The notes: generated from the letters alone by a model not told the origin. A DNA stretch of 48,844 bases from Burkholderiales bacterium UBA1834 (GCA_002339015.1 DDJC01000034.1:1-48844), one strand, 5' to 3'. Positions 1 through 8,665 are shown, counted from the stretch's first letter. Numbers and translations are program-made.

Positions 1-1041
1 GGCAACCGCCTGGAGCTGTTCCTGGGCGCGGCCATCGGCGCGATCACCTTCAGTGGCTCCGTCATCGCTTTCGGCAAGCTCAGCGGCAAGTACAAGTTCC
101 GCCTGTTCCAGGGCGCGCCCGTTCAGTTCAAGGGCCAGCACATGCTGAACCTGCTGCTGGCGCTGGCCACCATCGGCCTGGGCCTGGTCTTCATGTTCAC
201 CGAGCGCTGGGATGCCTTCTTCGCCATGCTGGCGCTGAGCTTCATCCTGGGCGTGCTGATCATCATCCCCATCGGTGGCGCCGACATGCCGGTGGTGGTG
301 TCCATGCTCAACAGCTACTCGGGCTGGGCGGCGGCGGGCATCGGCTTCTCGTTGAACAACTCCATGCTGATCATTGCCGGCTCACTGGTGGGCAGCTCGG
401 GCGCAATCCTGAGCTACATCATGTGCAAGGCCATGAACCGCTCGTTCTTCAACGTGATCCTGGGCGGCTTCGGCGGCGATGCGGGTGCCGCGGCCGCCGG
501 TGGTGCGCAGCAGCAGCGCCCCGTCAAGAGCGGTTCGGCCGATGATGCCGCCTTCGTGCTGGGCAATGCCGAGACCGTCATCATCGTGCCGGGCTATGGC
601 CTGGCCGTGGCCCGCGCGCAGCACGCCGTGAAGGAGCTGGCCGCCAAGCTCACCGAGAAGGGCGTGACCGTGAAGTACGCCATCCACCCGGTGGCGGGCC
701 GCATGCCCGGCCACATGAACGTGCTGCTGGCCGAGGCCGAAGTGCCCTACGACCAGGTCTTTGAGATGGAAGACATCAACGGCGAGTTCGGCCAGGCCGA
801 TGTGGCCATCATCCTGGGCGCCAACGACGTGGTGAACCCTGCCGCGCATGTGAAGGGCAGCCCGATCTACGGCATGCCCATCCTGGAGGCCTACAAGGCC
901 AAGACGGTGATTGTGAACAAGCGCTCCATGGCCTCGGGCTATGCAGGCCTGGACAACGAGCTGTTCTACCTGGACAAGACCATGATGGTCTTCGGCGATG
1001 CCAAGAAAGTGGTCGAGGAGATGGTCAAGGCGGTGGAGTGA
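1..1041 (+). CDS. pntB: NAD(P) transhydrogenase subunit beta, 5' truncated
   Basis: This is the C-terminal 346 residues of the beta subunit of proton-translocating transhydrogenase, which couples hydride transfer from NADH to NADP+ to proton entry across the inner membrane. The reading frame is open from base 1, so the start lies outside the window. The first part holds hydrophobic helices (for example around bases 142-300 and 340-430). The rest is the NADP(H)-binding domain III, with the fingerprint PGYGLAVARAQ, then HPVAGRMPGHMNVLLAEA, GANDVVNPAA and the lid segment GYAGLDNELFY. All expected motifs are present, so the gene looks intact. A pntA partner would be expected upstream, outside the window. 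A strong stem-loop follows the stop codon. Confidence 0.96.
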   Translation, partial: GNRLELFLGAAIGAITFSGSVIAFGKLSGKYKFRLFQGAPVQFKGQHMLNLLLALATIGLGLVFMFTERWDAFFAMLALSFILGVLIIIPIGGADMPVVVSMLNSYSGWAAAGIGFSLNNSMLIIAGSLVGSSGAILSYIMCKAMNRSFFNVILGGFGGDAGAAAAGGAQQQRPVKSGSADDAAFVLGNAETVIIVPGYGLAVARAQHAVKELAAKLTEKGVTVKYAIHPVAGRMPGHMNVLLAEAEVPYDQVFEMEDINGEFGQADVAIILGANDVVNPAAHVKGSPIYGMPILEAYKAKTVIVNKRSMASGYAGLDNELFYLDKTMMVFGDAKKVVEEMVKAVE

Positions 1042-1117
1042 TCTGGCGGGGCAGCAGCGTCCACTGTTGGCCCTGTGTCCACTGCAACCCGCCAGTGCAT
1101 TGACGCACGGGCAAAAA

Positions 1118-1142
1118 AAGAGGCCTCGATGTGAGGCCTCTT
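1118..1142. terminator. Bidirectional terminator, perfect 10-bp stem
   Basis: A perfect 10-bp inverted repeat (AAGAGGCCTC with GAGGCCTCTT) closes a five-base loop. Seven A residues at 1113-1119 become a U tract on the minus strand, so the signal is strongest for the minus-strand cargo gene that ends at 1195. It also lies 77 bases after the pntB stop and can serve both convergent genes. Confidence 0.85.
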
Positions 1143-1160
1143 GTCATTTGCTCATGCGCC

Positions 1161-1181
1161 GAGCAGCAGGAGCTGCTGCTC
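1161..1181 (-). terminator. Second stem-loop downstream of the Slam cargo gene
   Basis: A 9-bp perfect stem (GAGCAGCAG with CTGCTGCTC) has a three-base loop. It lies between the stop of the minus-strand gene and the stronger terminator at 1118-1142. It has no T run of its own, so it may be only an accessory 3' hairpin. Confidence 0.45.
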
Positions 1182-1194
1182 GGGCGATGGGGCA

Positions 1195-2449
1195 TCAGTC
1201 GTTGTTGCGGCGGATGCTGTTATGGATCGCCAGGAAAGGCGCCACATAGCGTCCATTGGTGTAGGTCTTGGGCCCCTCTGCCACGGCACGGACCGCTGCA
1301 GGCTGCTGCACTTGCGTGGGTGCCGTCACCGTCTTGCGGATGTCGACCACGCCCCCGGCGGCAGCAGGACCGGCCGTGGCGCCGCTGCCGACCACGGGTC
1401 CGAAGAAGGCGCCCTGGACCGCCGAGCCCGCCAGGATGGTGCCATCCGTGGCGCTGATGTTGCCTGCCGTGGCCGAGAAGGTCGAGCCGGTGATGGTGCC
1501 GTTGGTCACGTTGAAGCCCACGTTGCCCTTCAGCATCGTGCTGCCGCTGGCCGTGGTTTGAGTGGAGACGTAGCCGTCGGCGCCGCCGTTCCAGGAGCCA
1601 TCCCACGTGCCGTTGCCGAATCGGATGGTGAGATTCATCGGCGTGTATTCACTGTCGATGCCGCTGTAGGTGGCCACCGCATTGCTGGCGCGCAGGGCGC
1701 TCATGTCGGCCGTGCTGGTGGTATAGCCGATCACGCCCCAGCCTTCCTGCTGCTGTGTGGGTCTTACCCCTTTCTCGCCCCGTACATAGGTGGCCAGGTT
1801 GAAATGAGCGGCCTGGATCTGTGCGGGATCATATTCGCCGCTGTACACGCGTTCGCCGTCGGGCCAGAGGTCGAACGACTCCTGAATGCGCTCCTGATTG
1901 TTGTAGAGAGTGCGTGAATAACCCAGGCCTTCACCGATATACAGATCAAGGTTGCCTGAATCGGCCAGTTGGAACGAGCCCGTGGACAGAGGCGTGCTGT
2001 TGAGCTGTATGACTTGCGGCAGGCCATTGCTGCCCTCGCCGGCCCCCCTGCACCACGGTGCCGTTCAGCCGGAACGGATGGACATCCTCCACCGTCTCGG
2101 TGTTGGGATCGCCCGCGGTCTGGAAGGCGCCGAAGCCGCAGATGCTGCCGCCGGCGCAGAAGCCTTCGACAGGCGGCTGGACCGGCGGTGTGGTGTCGGT
2201 GGTCTGAGCCAGCGGCCGGTAGGGATCCGTGGCGGCGCGCGGTGCCGCCACTGGCTGGGTGTCGCCCGCAGCAGGCGGTTCGAATTCAGCCCAGGGGCCC
2301 CAACTGCTGGTGGAGTCTTCCTGAATGGTGACATTGCCGTACAACGTGACGCTGCGCAACTGGGCTTCCGTGGCGGCGGCATGCGCCGAGGTCTGCCAGC
2401 ACAGTGCGGCGGCCAGGGCCACGGTGGAAAGGCGGAAAGTGGTGTTCAT
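1195..2449 (-). pseudogene. TbpB-like Slam-dependent secreted protein, broken by a +1 frameshift
   Basis: The gene starts at 2449 after an AGGAG ribosome site and encodes a signal peptide ending in SAHA-A. There is no lipobox: the only nearby Cys follows Leu. The frame is lost at a run of six G (plus-strand C2043-2048). Removing one base joins it to the frame that runs to the stop at 1195 and gives about 417 residues, since 1254 bases are divisible by three. The C-terminal half resembles the TbpB-type beta-barrel of Slam cargo, with VATYSG, NLTIRFGNGTWDGSW, GFNVTNGTITGSTFSATAG and a terminal GAFFGP...GGVVDI. The missing lipobox suggests a released protein, as for hemophilin, rather than a surface lipoprotein. 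It follows the Slam gene by 23 bases. The break may be a real mutation, a phase-variable tract or a sequence error; ligand unknown. Confidence 0.75.
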
Positions 2450-2472
2450 GGGGACTGCTCCTGTGTGAGTGC

Positions 2473-3771
2473 TCAGAACCCGCGGCCCAGCGTGATTTGC
2501 ACGGTGTCGCGGTCATAGCCATAGAGGCTCAGGTTGGCCTCGTTGTGGACATTGGTGACGGTGCCCGAGAGCTGCCACTTCTCCAGCCAGCCGGCCTGGA
2601 AGGTGTGGCTGGCGCCCAGCTCGACGCGGCGCTCGGTTTCGCGGCGGGCCACACCGAACAGCGGCTCGACGCCGTCGTAGCGGGCGCGGCGCCAGGCGGC
2701 GCGGGCGAACAGGTCGCCGCCGTTCCAGGCGCGCAGGCGTGCGCCGACGAAGTACTCGTGGCCATCGTTGCTGAAGCGGTCGGCGTCGGCCGATTCGTCG
2801 AACCAGCGGCCGCCGGCCTGCACGGCCAGCTGGCCGCGGTTGAACAGATGGCCGTAGGCCAGGCCGACCGAGCGGTAGTTGCTGTCGCGGCCCGTGTCGA
2901 TGCTGCGCTTGAAGTCTCGCTTGACCCACTGCACATCGCCGGTGATCTCGCCGTTGATACCCACGCGCACTGCGACGGACGGGCTCAGCGAGGTGTACAC
3001 GCCCAGGGTGTCGCCATCGAAGGTGAGGTGATCGACCTGCAGGTTGATGTTGCCTCGCCAGGCATTGCCCACGATCAGGGTGGGCCCGGTGGCCAGGGTC
3101 ACGACGCCCAGATCATAGTCATGCTCGTTGTGGTAGCCCTTGTAGTAGAGGCTGCCCTGGTTGACCCAGCCGAAGCGGGCTGTCGATTGGCCCAGGCGCA
3201 GGGGCGCAGGGCTGAGCCAGGTGTGTGTGAGGCCGGCCTGGCCCACCACGCCCCAGTCGGAGGTCTTGAGGCTGCTGGGCGTGAGCTGCAGGCCCGGGCC
3301 GATCAGGGCGTTGTCGGGCCCGGCGTTCACGTTGCTGTCGTACAGCAGGCCCAGTGCCACGTTGGGCTCGAATTTGTGAGGCTTCTCGAAAGCGGCCTTT
3401 TCTTCGAGTTCCAGCTGCTTGAGGAAGGACAGCACCGACAGCTTGACGTTTTCAGGCGTCTGCGGGTCGTCGAGCACGCGCTGCGACTCAGCCTTGGCGC
3501 GCGCGAAGTTCAGCGTGCGGTAGTAGGCCACGGCCAGTTCCATCCGGGCACGGTTGAGCGTGGGGTTGGCCGACAGCAGGCTTTCCAGTGTCTCGATGGC
3601 GGTGTAGGGCTCGCCGGTCTCGCGCTGGTACAGGGCCTGGCGGTACTGGTCGTCCACGGCGGCGGTGTTCTGGGCGTGGGCAGGGGCGGTCGCCAGCGTA
3701 GCCAGGACGGCCGCGATGACGAGCGCGCGAGCCTTCGAGGCAGAAGTGTGCGAAGTGAAGCGGGGGGTCAT
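2473..3771 (-). CDS. slam: Slam-family outer-membrane protein (type XI secretion)
   Basis: Slam proteins sit in the outer membrane and move TbpB-like cargo to the cell surface or the medium. The 432-residue product has a signal peptide ending in PAHA-Q, an N-terminal helical tetratricopeptide-type region (about residues 40-150, including AVAYYRTLNFARAKAESQRV) and a C-terminal part of about 270 residues made of alternating aromatic beta strands (DUF560-type barrel). The last residue is Phe in LGRGF, as usual for outer-membrane barrels. The start is set by an AGGA site eight bases upstream. The cargo gene follows after 23 bases, so the two form an operon. The upstream region holds a GTGA-AATA-TCAC repeat (3806-3817) and two longer palindromes. 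No TonB-dependent receptor is next to it. Confidence 0.88.
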   Translation of the reverse strand: MTPRFTSHTSASKARALVIAAVLATLATAPAHAQNTAAVDDQYRQALYQRETGEPYTAIETLESLLSANPTLNRARMELAVAYYRTLNFARAKAESQRVLDDPQTPENVKLSVLSFLKQLELEEKAAFEKPHKFEPNVALGLLYDSNVNAGPDNALIGPGLQLTPSSLKTSDWGVVGQAGLTHTWLSPAPLRLGQSTARFGWVNQGSLYYKGYHNEHDYDLGVVTLATGPTLIVGNAWRGNINLQVDHLTFDGDTLGVYTSLSPSVAVRVGINGEITGDVQWVKRDFKRSIDTGRDSNYRSVGLAYGHLFNRGQLAVQAGGRWFDESADADRFSNDGHEYFVGARLRAWNGGDLFARAAWRRARYDGVEPLFGVARRETERRVELGASHTFQAGWLEKWQLSGTVTNVHNEANLSLYGYDRDTVQITLGRGF

Positions 3772-3864
3772 TGATAGTCCTGGGAGATCATGTTCTGTAA
3801 ATATTGTGAAATATCACCAGCTTCGCTGTCGAGCCCAAGGCGGCGCCGATTCGGGGGGCTTTCT

Positions 3865-3880
3865 CCCCTAGGAATAGGGG
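3865..3880. promoter_or_regulatory. 16-bp palindrome CCCCT-N6-AGGGG upstream of the Slam operon
   Basis: CCCCTAGGAATAGGGG is a perfect inverted repeat (six pairs around GGAA). Its near edge is 94 bases upstream of the Slam start codon and 84 bases before the likely start of the divergent peroxidase gene. The same architecture occurs at 10042-10057, again at exactly 94 bases, and at 21936-21951. It lies between divergent genes, so it is not a terminator. The binding protein is unknown. Confidence 0.6.
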
Positions 3881-3892
3881 GCGGCCACCAAA

Positions 3893-3906
3893 GGGTGTAG
3901 ACACCC
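3893..3906. promoter_or_regulatory. Inverted repeat GGGTGT-AG-ACACCC
   Basis: This 6-bp perfect inverted repeat with a two-base spacer lies between the Slam operon and the exported peroxidase gene, 58 bases before the start chosen for the latter. It is a candidate operator of unknown partner. Confidence 0.35.
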
Positions 3907-3963
3907 CTTCCCACCTCGAGAAAATCGGACGTTTTGGTGGCCACTCGTGCCATCATCCCAGGC

Positions 3964-4566
3964 ATGCACACACGCGTCGTCTGGCCCGTCGCGGCCCTTG
4001 TTCTGATCGCCGGTCTGGGTCACCTTGTGCCCGCGAATGCCCAGGCGCCTGCTGCCGCCGCCAGGGGCACCGGTGCGGCCTGCCCCGCGCTGCTCGACAA
4101 GACCTTTCCCCGCCTGCAGGACGAGAAACCCCAGTCTCTCTGTCAGTACGCTGGCAAGGTGCTGCTGGTGGTCAACACCGCCAGCTACTGCGGCTTCACC
4201 TCGCAGTACAAGGGCCTGGAGGCGCTGTACGCCAGGTACAAGGACCGCGGCCTGGTGGTGATGGGCTTCCCGTCCAATGATTTCGGCAACCAGGAGCCGG
4301 GCTCGTCCACGCAGATCGCCGAGTTCTGCCAGAACACCTACGGCGTGAAGTTCCCCATGTTCGCCAAGAGCACGGTCAAGGGCGATGGCGCCAACCCGCT
4401 GTATGCCGAGCTGATCCGCCAGAGCGGCACCACACCGAAGTGGAACTTCTACAAGTACGTGGTCTCACGTGATGGCCGTGCGGTCACGGCCTACAGCAGC
4501 ATGACGGCGCCCGACGACGCCGACCTGATCCGCGACATCGAGCAGCGCCTGGCTGCGCCGCGTTGA
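3964..4566 (+). CDS. Exported glutathione peroxidase-like thiol peroxidase
   Basis: The product reduces hydroperoxides using thiol donors, probably in the periplasm. I chose ATG 3964 because it starts directly with a signal peptide (MHTRVVWP, a hydrophobic core, then ANAQA); a TTG at 3934 would put ten residues before it. The mature part holds the peroxidase tetrad: Cys in NTASYCGFT, Gln in FPSNDFGNQEPG, and Trp-Asn in KWNFYKY. The catalytic residue is Cys rather than selenocysteine, and a further Cys in EFCQ may resolve it. The 200-residue length fits the family plus a signal peptide. A cytoplasmic paralogue is at 19199. The neighbouring Slam operon is divergent and the two may share a control region. 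Confidence 0.9.
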   Translation: MHTRVVWPVAALVLIAGLGHLVPANAQAPAAAARGTGAACPALLDKTFPRLQDEKPQSLCQYAGKVLLVVNTASYCGFTSQYKGLEALYARYKDRGLVVMGFPSNDFGNQEPGSSTQIAEFCQNTYGVKFPMFAKSTVKGDGANPLYAELIRQSGTTPKWNFYKYVVSRDGRAVTAYSSMTAPDDADLIRDIEQRLAAPR

Positions 4567-4716
4567 AAGGCCGGCGCCGTGGTTGCGCGATGCGATGGTT
4601 GTGCAATACACCACACCCCCCCTGACCACGCACTGATCGGCCCTCAAGTCGGGGAGTGACGGGGCCGAATCTGGAGTCAATGATGGGCTTGAGAAAGGGC
4701 GATGTGGCCCCACCTC

Positions 4717-4735
4717 CCTGTCAGACCAAGACAGG
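4717..4735. promoter_or_regulatory. Inverted repeat CCTGTC-N7-GACAGG
   Basis: A perfect 6-bp inverted repeat lies 17 bases upstream of the DUF3567 start codon, where an operator or leader hairpin could act. No matching site was found elsewhere in the window. Confidence 0.3.
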
Positions 4736-4751
4736 ATCTGGAGTACCGTCC

Positions 4752-5027
4752 ATGCACATGCTCTACAACTCTGACAACTACGCCGTCGTACAGATCGACA
4801 TGGCCGCCGAGCAGGCCGGCCTGCACCTGGCCCAGGCGCTCACGCGCGGGGGCTACGAGATCGTCGACAAGTTCGCCCGCAAGGAGATCTTCATTGAAGG
4901 TGCCCTGGCCGAATCCTTCAAGGAAGGCGTGGAAGCCCTGATCGAATCCTCGCCCAGCATCGAAGAGTTCGATGCCTACCTCGAGCGCTACGCCGGCATG
5001 GCGCAGCAGCCGGTGGTGATGCACTGA
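4752..5027 (+). CDS. DUF3567 family protein
   Basis: This 91-residue protein matches the small betaproteobacterial DUF3567 family by its opening MHMLYNSDNYAVVQIDM, in which MxMLYNSD is characteristic. No biochemical function is established for the family that I know of. It is acidic, has no signal peptide and no membrane segment, and appears cytoplasmic. The ATG at 4752 is chosen because it gives the family-typical N terminus; the frame is open further upstream to about 4656. It stands alone, with a leader of about 185 bases after the peroxidase gene and a hairpin after its stop. Confidence 0.85.
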   Translation: MHMLYNSDNYAVVQIDMAAEQAGLHLAQALTRGGYEIVDKFARKEIFIEGALAESFKEGVEALIESSPSIEEFDAYLERYAGMAQQPVVMH

Positions 5028-5040
5028 GTTGCGGGCCGCG

Positions 5041-5062
5041 CCGCCGCTTTGACGGGCGGCGG
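5041..5062 (+). terminator. Hairpin after the DUF3567 gene
   Basis: A 7-bp perfect GC stem (CCGCCGC with GCGGCGG) has an eight-base loop and begins 14 bases after the stop. No T tract follows, so it is a weak terminator candidate. The rest of the 317-base gap up to 5344 holds no convincing gene, and I see no clear promoter in it. Confidence 0.4.
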
Positions 5063-5344
5063 TGGTTGGCCACATGAGGCTCATCGGCGCTCGTCGCCGT
5101 GCGTGGCACATGCCAGGCGAGCCATTCAGGCGCACGCGGGAGCGTTCGACGCCTGTCCTTCCTGAACGAATCGGCCCCCGCGTGACGCATGCGCGACTGT
5201 GGCGCGATTGCGGCCGTACCTCCAACTTCGACGCATTTCTGCCAAACAGCGCGTTTCACGGCCTGTTTGATGCTCAAGACGACACGTCAACAGCCGAAAC
5301 TGCCAAGGTGACGGCGCAGCGGCGCGCCGTTCTGGGAATGGGTC

Positions 5345-7489
5345 ATGGTCGGTGAAGTGAATTTCATGCCGTCCAGCTACGAGGCAGGAACCGTTGCAGC
5401 ATCGGTCCTGATGGCGATGTTCGCCTCCTTCGTTGCGCTGGATCTGGCCAAGCGGGTGCGCACGGCGGATGTGGCCATTGCGCGGGCATGGCTGATCGGC
5501 GGTTCGGTCACCATGGGCATCGGCATCTGGGCCATGCACTTCGTGGGCATGATGGCCTTCCGCTTGCCGGTGGCCATCGGTTACGACGTCCTGTTCACGC
5601 TGGTGTCTGCACTGGCGGCTGTGGGCGTGTCCTACATGGCGCTGTGGGTGGCCAGTCGGCACAAGCTCACCTGCCTGCGGCTCACGGGCGGCGCGCTGGC
5701 CATGGGCTCGGGCATCTGCGTGATGCACTACCTGGGCATGCATGCCATGGAGATGGACCCCGGCATCGTCTGGGACTGGCGCCTGGTGGGCGCCTCGGGC
5801 GGTATCGCGGTAGGCGCTTCGGCCGTGGCCTTGCTGATTTTCTTCTGGCTGCGCAAGCTGCAGGGTCTGCCGGCCCTGCTCTGGCAGGTGGTGGCCGCTG
5901 TGGTGATGGGGGTGGCGATCTCGGGCATGCACTACACCGGCATGGCCGCCGCCTCGTTCCCGCTGGGCTCGGTCTGCACCTCGTCGAGTGAGCTGGGAGG
6001 CGACACCCTGGGCGTGATGGTGGGCGCTGCCGCCATGCTGCTGCTGTCGATGACGCTGCTGACCTCGATCATGGATGCGCGCACGCAATCACGCACCAAC
6101 AAGCTGGCCGCCTCGCTGCAGGTGGCCAACCAGCAGCTCAAGCACATCGCCTTCCGCGACCCGCTCACGGGCCTGGCCAACCGCCTGGTGTTCGAGGACC
6201 AGCTCGACAGCGCCGTGCTGCGCGCGCAGGAAGGCAACCGGCGTCTGGCCATCCTGTTCATCGACCTGGACGGCTTCAAGCCCATCAACGACAGCTTCGG
6301 CCATGCGGTGGGCGATGAAGTGCTCAAGCAGGTGGGCCAGCGCCTGTCGCTGGTTGCCCGTCAGGGGGATGTCGTGGCCCGTGTGGGCGGCGACGAGTTC
6401 CTGATGCTGCTGGAGAACCACCCTGACCGTGCCACCGCCGCGGCCGTGGCCATGCGCGTGCGCGATGCCTTGTCGCAGGTGTTCGAGGTCGATGGGCGCG
6501 GCATGCACCTGTCGTGCTCCATCGGCATCGTGGTGCACCCGGACCATGGCCCGCGCGCCCGCCTGATCGCCAACGCCGATGCGGCCATGTACGCGGCCAA
6601 GCGTGCCGGCGGCAGCGTGCACTGCTTCTACGAAGCCGAGATGGCCACCGACGCCGAGATGCAGATCGCCCTGCAGCGCGATCTGCGCCAGGCGCTGGAC
6701 CAGGGTGGCAAGGGCCTGGAGCTGTACTACCAGCCCAAGATCCACGCGCAATCCCGCCAGACGGCCGCCGTGGAGGCGCTGATCCGCTGGCACCACCCCA
6801 CGCGGGGCACCGTGAGCCCTGCGCAGTTCATCCCCGTGGCCGAGCGCTTCGGCCTGATCGGCGCCCTGGGCGACTGGGTGATCAACGACGCCTTCCGCCA
6901 GATGCGCCAGTGGCAGAAGGAAGGCCTGCGCATGCGCGTGGCGGTGAACCTGTCCATGCACCAGCTGCGTCAGAACGACCTGGTCGAGCGCATTGCCAAG
7001 GCCCTGCGAGAACACAGGATCGAGCCTGATCTGGTGACCTTCGAGGTGACCGAATCGGCCGCGATGGAAGACACGCAGACCTCGCTGCGCATGTTCGACC
7101 AGCTGGCCGCCCTGGGCGTGCGCCTGTCCATCGACGACTTCGGCACGGGCTATTCCAGCCTGAGCTACCTGCGCAAGCTGCCCGCGCGGCAGCTCAAGAT
7201 CGACCGCAGCTTCATCAACGATCTGAAGCCCGAGGGCGATGCCCGGGCCATCGTGAACGCCGTGGTGCAGCTGGCCCATGCGCTCGGCCTGCATGTGGTG
7301 GCCGAAGGCGTGGAGACCGCCGAGCAGGAGCGCATCCTGATGGAGATCGGCTGCGATGCGCTGCAGGGCTTCCGCTACGCCAAGCCCATGCCGGCCAAGC
7401 GCCTGGCCATCTGGGCCGCCAGCGAGGAAGGACCCGATCATGGCGCGCCGATGGGCTTTCGCGATTCGCTGATCGAGCCCGAGGTCTGA
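5345..7489 (+). CDS. MHYT-GGDEF-EAL membrane c-di-GMP signalling protein
   Basis: This predicted bifunctional cyclic-di-GMP enzyme has 714 residues. Residues about 10-235 form a seven-helix MHYT sensor with the copper-binding-type repeats MHFVGMMAF, MHYLGMHAM and MHYTGMAAA. The GGDEF domain follows, with an intact GGDEF at 348-352. The EAL domain has EAL at 477-479, AVNLSMHQL, FEVTES, DDFGTGYSSLSYL, the LKIDRSFI lysine and VVAEGVET, so both catalytic sites look usable. MHYT is thought to sense a diatomic gas or redox state through a metal, but the ligand is unproven. An internal ATG at 5366, preceded by GGTGAAG, is an alternative start. The gene appears monocistronic, with a compound hairpin after the stop. 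Confidence 0.95.
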   Translation: MVGEVNFMPSSYEAGTVAASVLMAMFASFVALDLAKRVRTADVAIARAWLIGGSVTMGIGIWAMHFVGMMAFRLPVAIGYDVLFTLVSALAAVGVSYMALWVASRHKLTCLRLTGGALAMGSGICVMHYLGMHAMEMDPGIVWDWRLVGASGGIAVGASAVALLIFFWLRKLQGLPALLWQVVAAVVMGVAISGMHYTGMAAASFPLGSVCTSSSELGGDTLGVMVGAAAMLLLSMTLLTSIMDARTQSRTNKLAASLQVANQQLKHIAFRDPLTGLANRLVFEDQLDSAVLRAQEGNRRLAILFIDLDGFKPINDSFGHAVGDEVLKQVGQRLSLVARQGDVVARVGGDEFLMLLENHPDRATAAAVAMRVRDALSQVFEVDGRGMHLSCSIGIVVHPDHGPRARLIANADAAMYAAKRAGGSVHCFYEAEMATDAEMQIALQRDLRQALDQGGKGLELYYQPKIHAQSRQTAAVEALIRWHHPTRGTVSPAQFIPVAERFGLIGALGDWVINDAFRQMRQWQKEGLRMRVAVNLSMHQLRQNDLVERIAKALREHRIEPDLVTFEVTESAAMEDTQTSLRMFDQLAALGVRLSIDDFGTGYSSLSYLRKLPARQLKIDRSFINDLKPEGDARAIVNAVVQLAHALGLHVVAEGVETAEQERILMEIGCDALQGFRYAKPMPAKRLAIWAASEEGPDHGAPMGFRDSLIEPEV

Positions 7490-7502
7490 TCATGGACATG
7501 AC

Positions 7503-7538
7503 GCCGTCGGCCCGCGATGCCGCCGCGGGCTTGACGGC
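7503..7538 (+). terminator. Compound hairpin after the GGDEF-EAL gene
   Basis: An outer stem (GCCGTC with GACGGC) and an inner 7-bp stem (GCCCGCG with CGCGGGC) stack with a one- or two-base interruption. They lie between the GGDEF-EAL stop and the metH start. A TACAAT -10-like hexamer follows at 7544-7549, only seven bases before the metH ATG, so metH could be nearly leaderless. Confidence 0.5.
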
Positions 7539-7555
7539 CTTCCTACAATAGAGGC

Positions 7556-8665
7556 ATGAGTTCCGCTGCTACGCCTGATTCTTCCGCGCCCTCCATCCTG
7601 CCGCCGGTGGTCCGCCGCCCCTACACCCGCGCGGCCGATCTGCCCGAGATCATGCGCCAGCGCATCGTCGTGCTCGATGGCGCGATGGGCACGATGATCC
7701 AGCAGTACAAGCTGGGCGAGGCCGATTACCGTGGCAACCGCTTCGCCGAGCACCACAAGGACCTCAAGGGCAACAACGAGCTGCTGCAGCTCACGCGCCC
7801 CGATGTGATCCGCGAGATCCACGAGGGCTACCTCAAGGCCGGTGCCGACCTGATCGAGACCAACACCTTCGGTGCCACCACCGTGGCCCAGGAAGACTAC
7901 GACCTGCCCGAGCTGGCCTACGAGATGAACGTGGCCGGCGCCCGCCTGGCCAAGGAAGTGGCGCTGAAGTACAGCACCCCCGACAAGCCTCGCTACGTGG
8001 CCGGCGCCATCGGCCCGACGCCCAAGACCGCCAGCATCAGCCCCGACGTGAACGACCCAGGGGCGCGCAACGTCGATTTCGACGCGCTGCAGCAGGCCTA
8101 CTACGAGCAGGCCAAGGCCCTGCTCGAAGGCGGCAGCGACGTCTTCCTGATCGAGACCATCTTCGACACGCTCAACGCCAAGGCCGCCATCTTCGCGGTC
8201 GACCAGCTGTTCGAGGACACCGGCGAGCGCCTGCCCATCATCATCTCCGGCACGGTGACGGACGCCTCCGGGCGCATCCTGTCGGGCCAGACGGTGAGCG
8301 CTTTCTGGCATTCGGTGCGCCACGCCCATCCGATCGCCATCGGCCTGAACTGTGCGCTGGGCGCCGCGCTGATGCGGCCCTACATCGAAGAGCTGGCCAA
8401 GGTGGCGGGCGACACCTACATCAGCTGCTACCCCAACGCCGGCCTGCCCAACCCGATGAGCGACACCGGCTTCGACGAGACGCCGCCGGTGACGGGTGCG
8501 CTGGTGGAAGACTTCGCCAAGGCGGGCTTCCTGAACATCGCCGGGGGCTGCTGCGGCACCACGCCGGCGCACATCGCCGAAATCGCCAAGCGAGTGAGTG
8601 CTTACAAACCTCGGTGCCTGCACGATGAGAATGTGCGCGGGTTTCTCAGCGGGCTGGCTGCCTGA
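7556..8665 (+). CDS. metH: Methionine synthase, homocysteine-binding domain only (split MetH)
   Basis: This is the N-terminal zinc homocysteine S-methyltransferase module of B12-dependent methionine synthase. The zinc ligands are Cys266 (GLNCALG) and Cys332-Cys333 (GGCCGTT), and the opening LDGAMGTMIQ motif and ETNTFGAT are present. It has 369 residues against about 1200 for full MetH, so it lacks the pterin, cobalamin and reactivation domains. In related bacteria the enzyme is often split in two genes with the second half next door; here the next gene is an unrelated 59-residue peptide. The last ~15 residues (HDENVRGFLSGLAA) do not look like family sequence. The partner may lie elsewhere, or the domain may work as a stand-alone methyltransferase. 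Confidence 0.9.
   Translation: MSSAATPDSSAPSILPPVVRRPYTRAADLPEIMRQRIVVLDGAMGTMIQQYKLGEADYRGNRFAEHHKDLKGNNELLQLTRPDVIREIHEGYLKAGADLIETNTFGATTVAQEDYDLPELAYEMNVAGARLAKEVALKYSTPDKPRYVAGAIGPTPKTASISPDVNDPGARNVDFDALQQAYYEQAKALLEGGSDVFLIETIFDTLNAKAAIFAVDQLFEDTGERLPIIISGTVTDASGRILSGQTVSAFWHSVRHAHPIAIGLNCALGAALMRPYIEELAKVAGDTYISCYPNAGLPNPMSDTGFDETPPVTGALVEDFAKAGFLNIAGGCCGTTPAHIAEIAKRVSAYKPRCLHDENVRGFLSGLAA

Noticed and set aside
2380..2449. A lipobox in the Slam cargo signal peptide
   Set aside because: The only Cys near the start follows Leu (AALC), not Gly, Ala or Ser, and a clear signal peptidase I site (SAHA-A) comes after it.
5028..5344. A small gene between the DUF3567 and GGDEF-EAL genes
   Set aside because: Short open frames exist on both strands but none has a ribosome site, a recognisable product or the codon bias of the neighbours.
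7490..7555. A cobalamin or SAH riboswitch before metH
   Set aside because: The gap is only 66 bases, mostly a simple stacked hairpin, too short for either riboswitch and without their conserved core.
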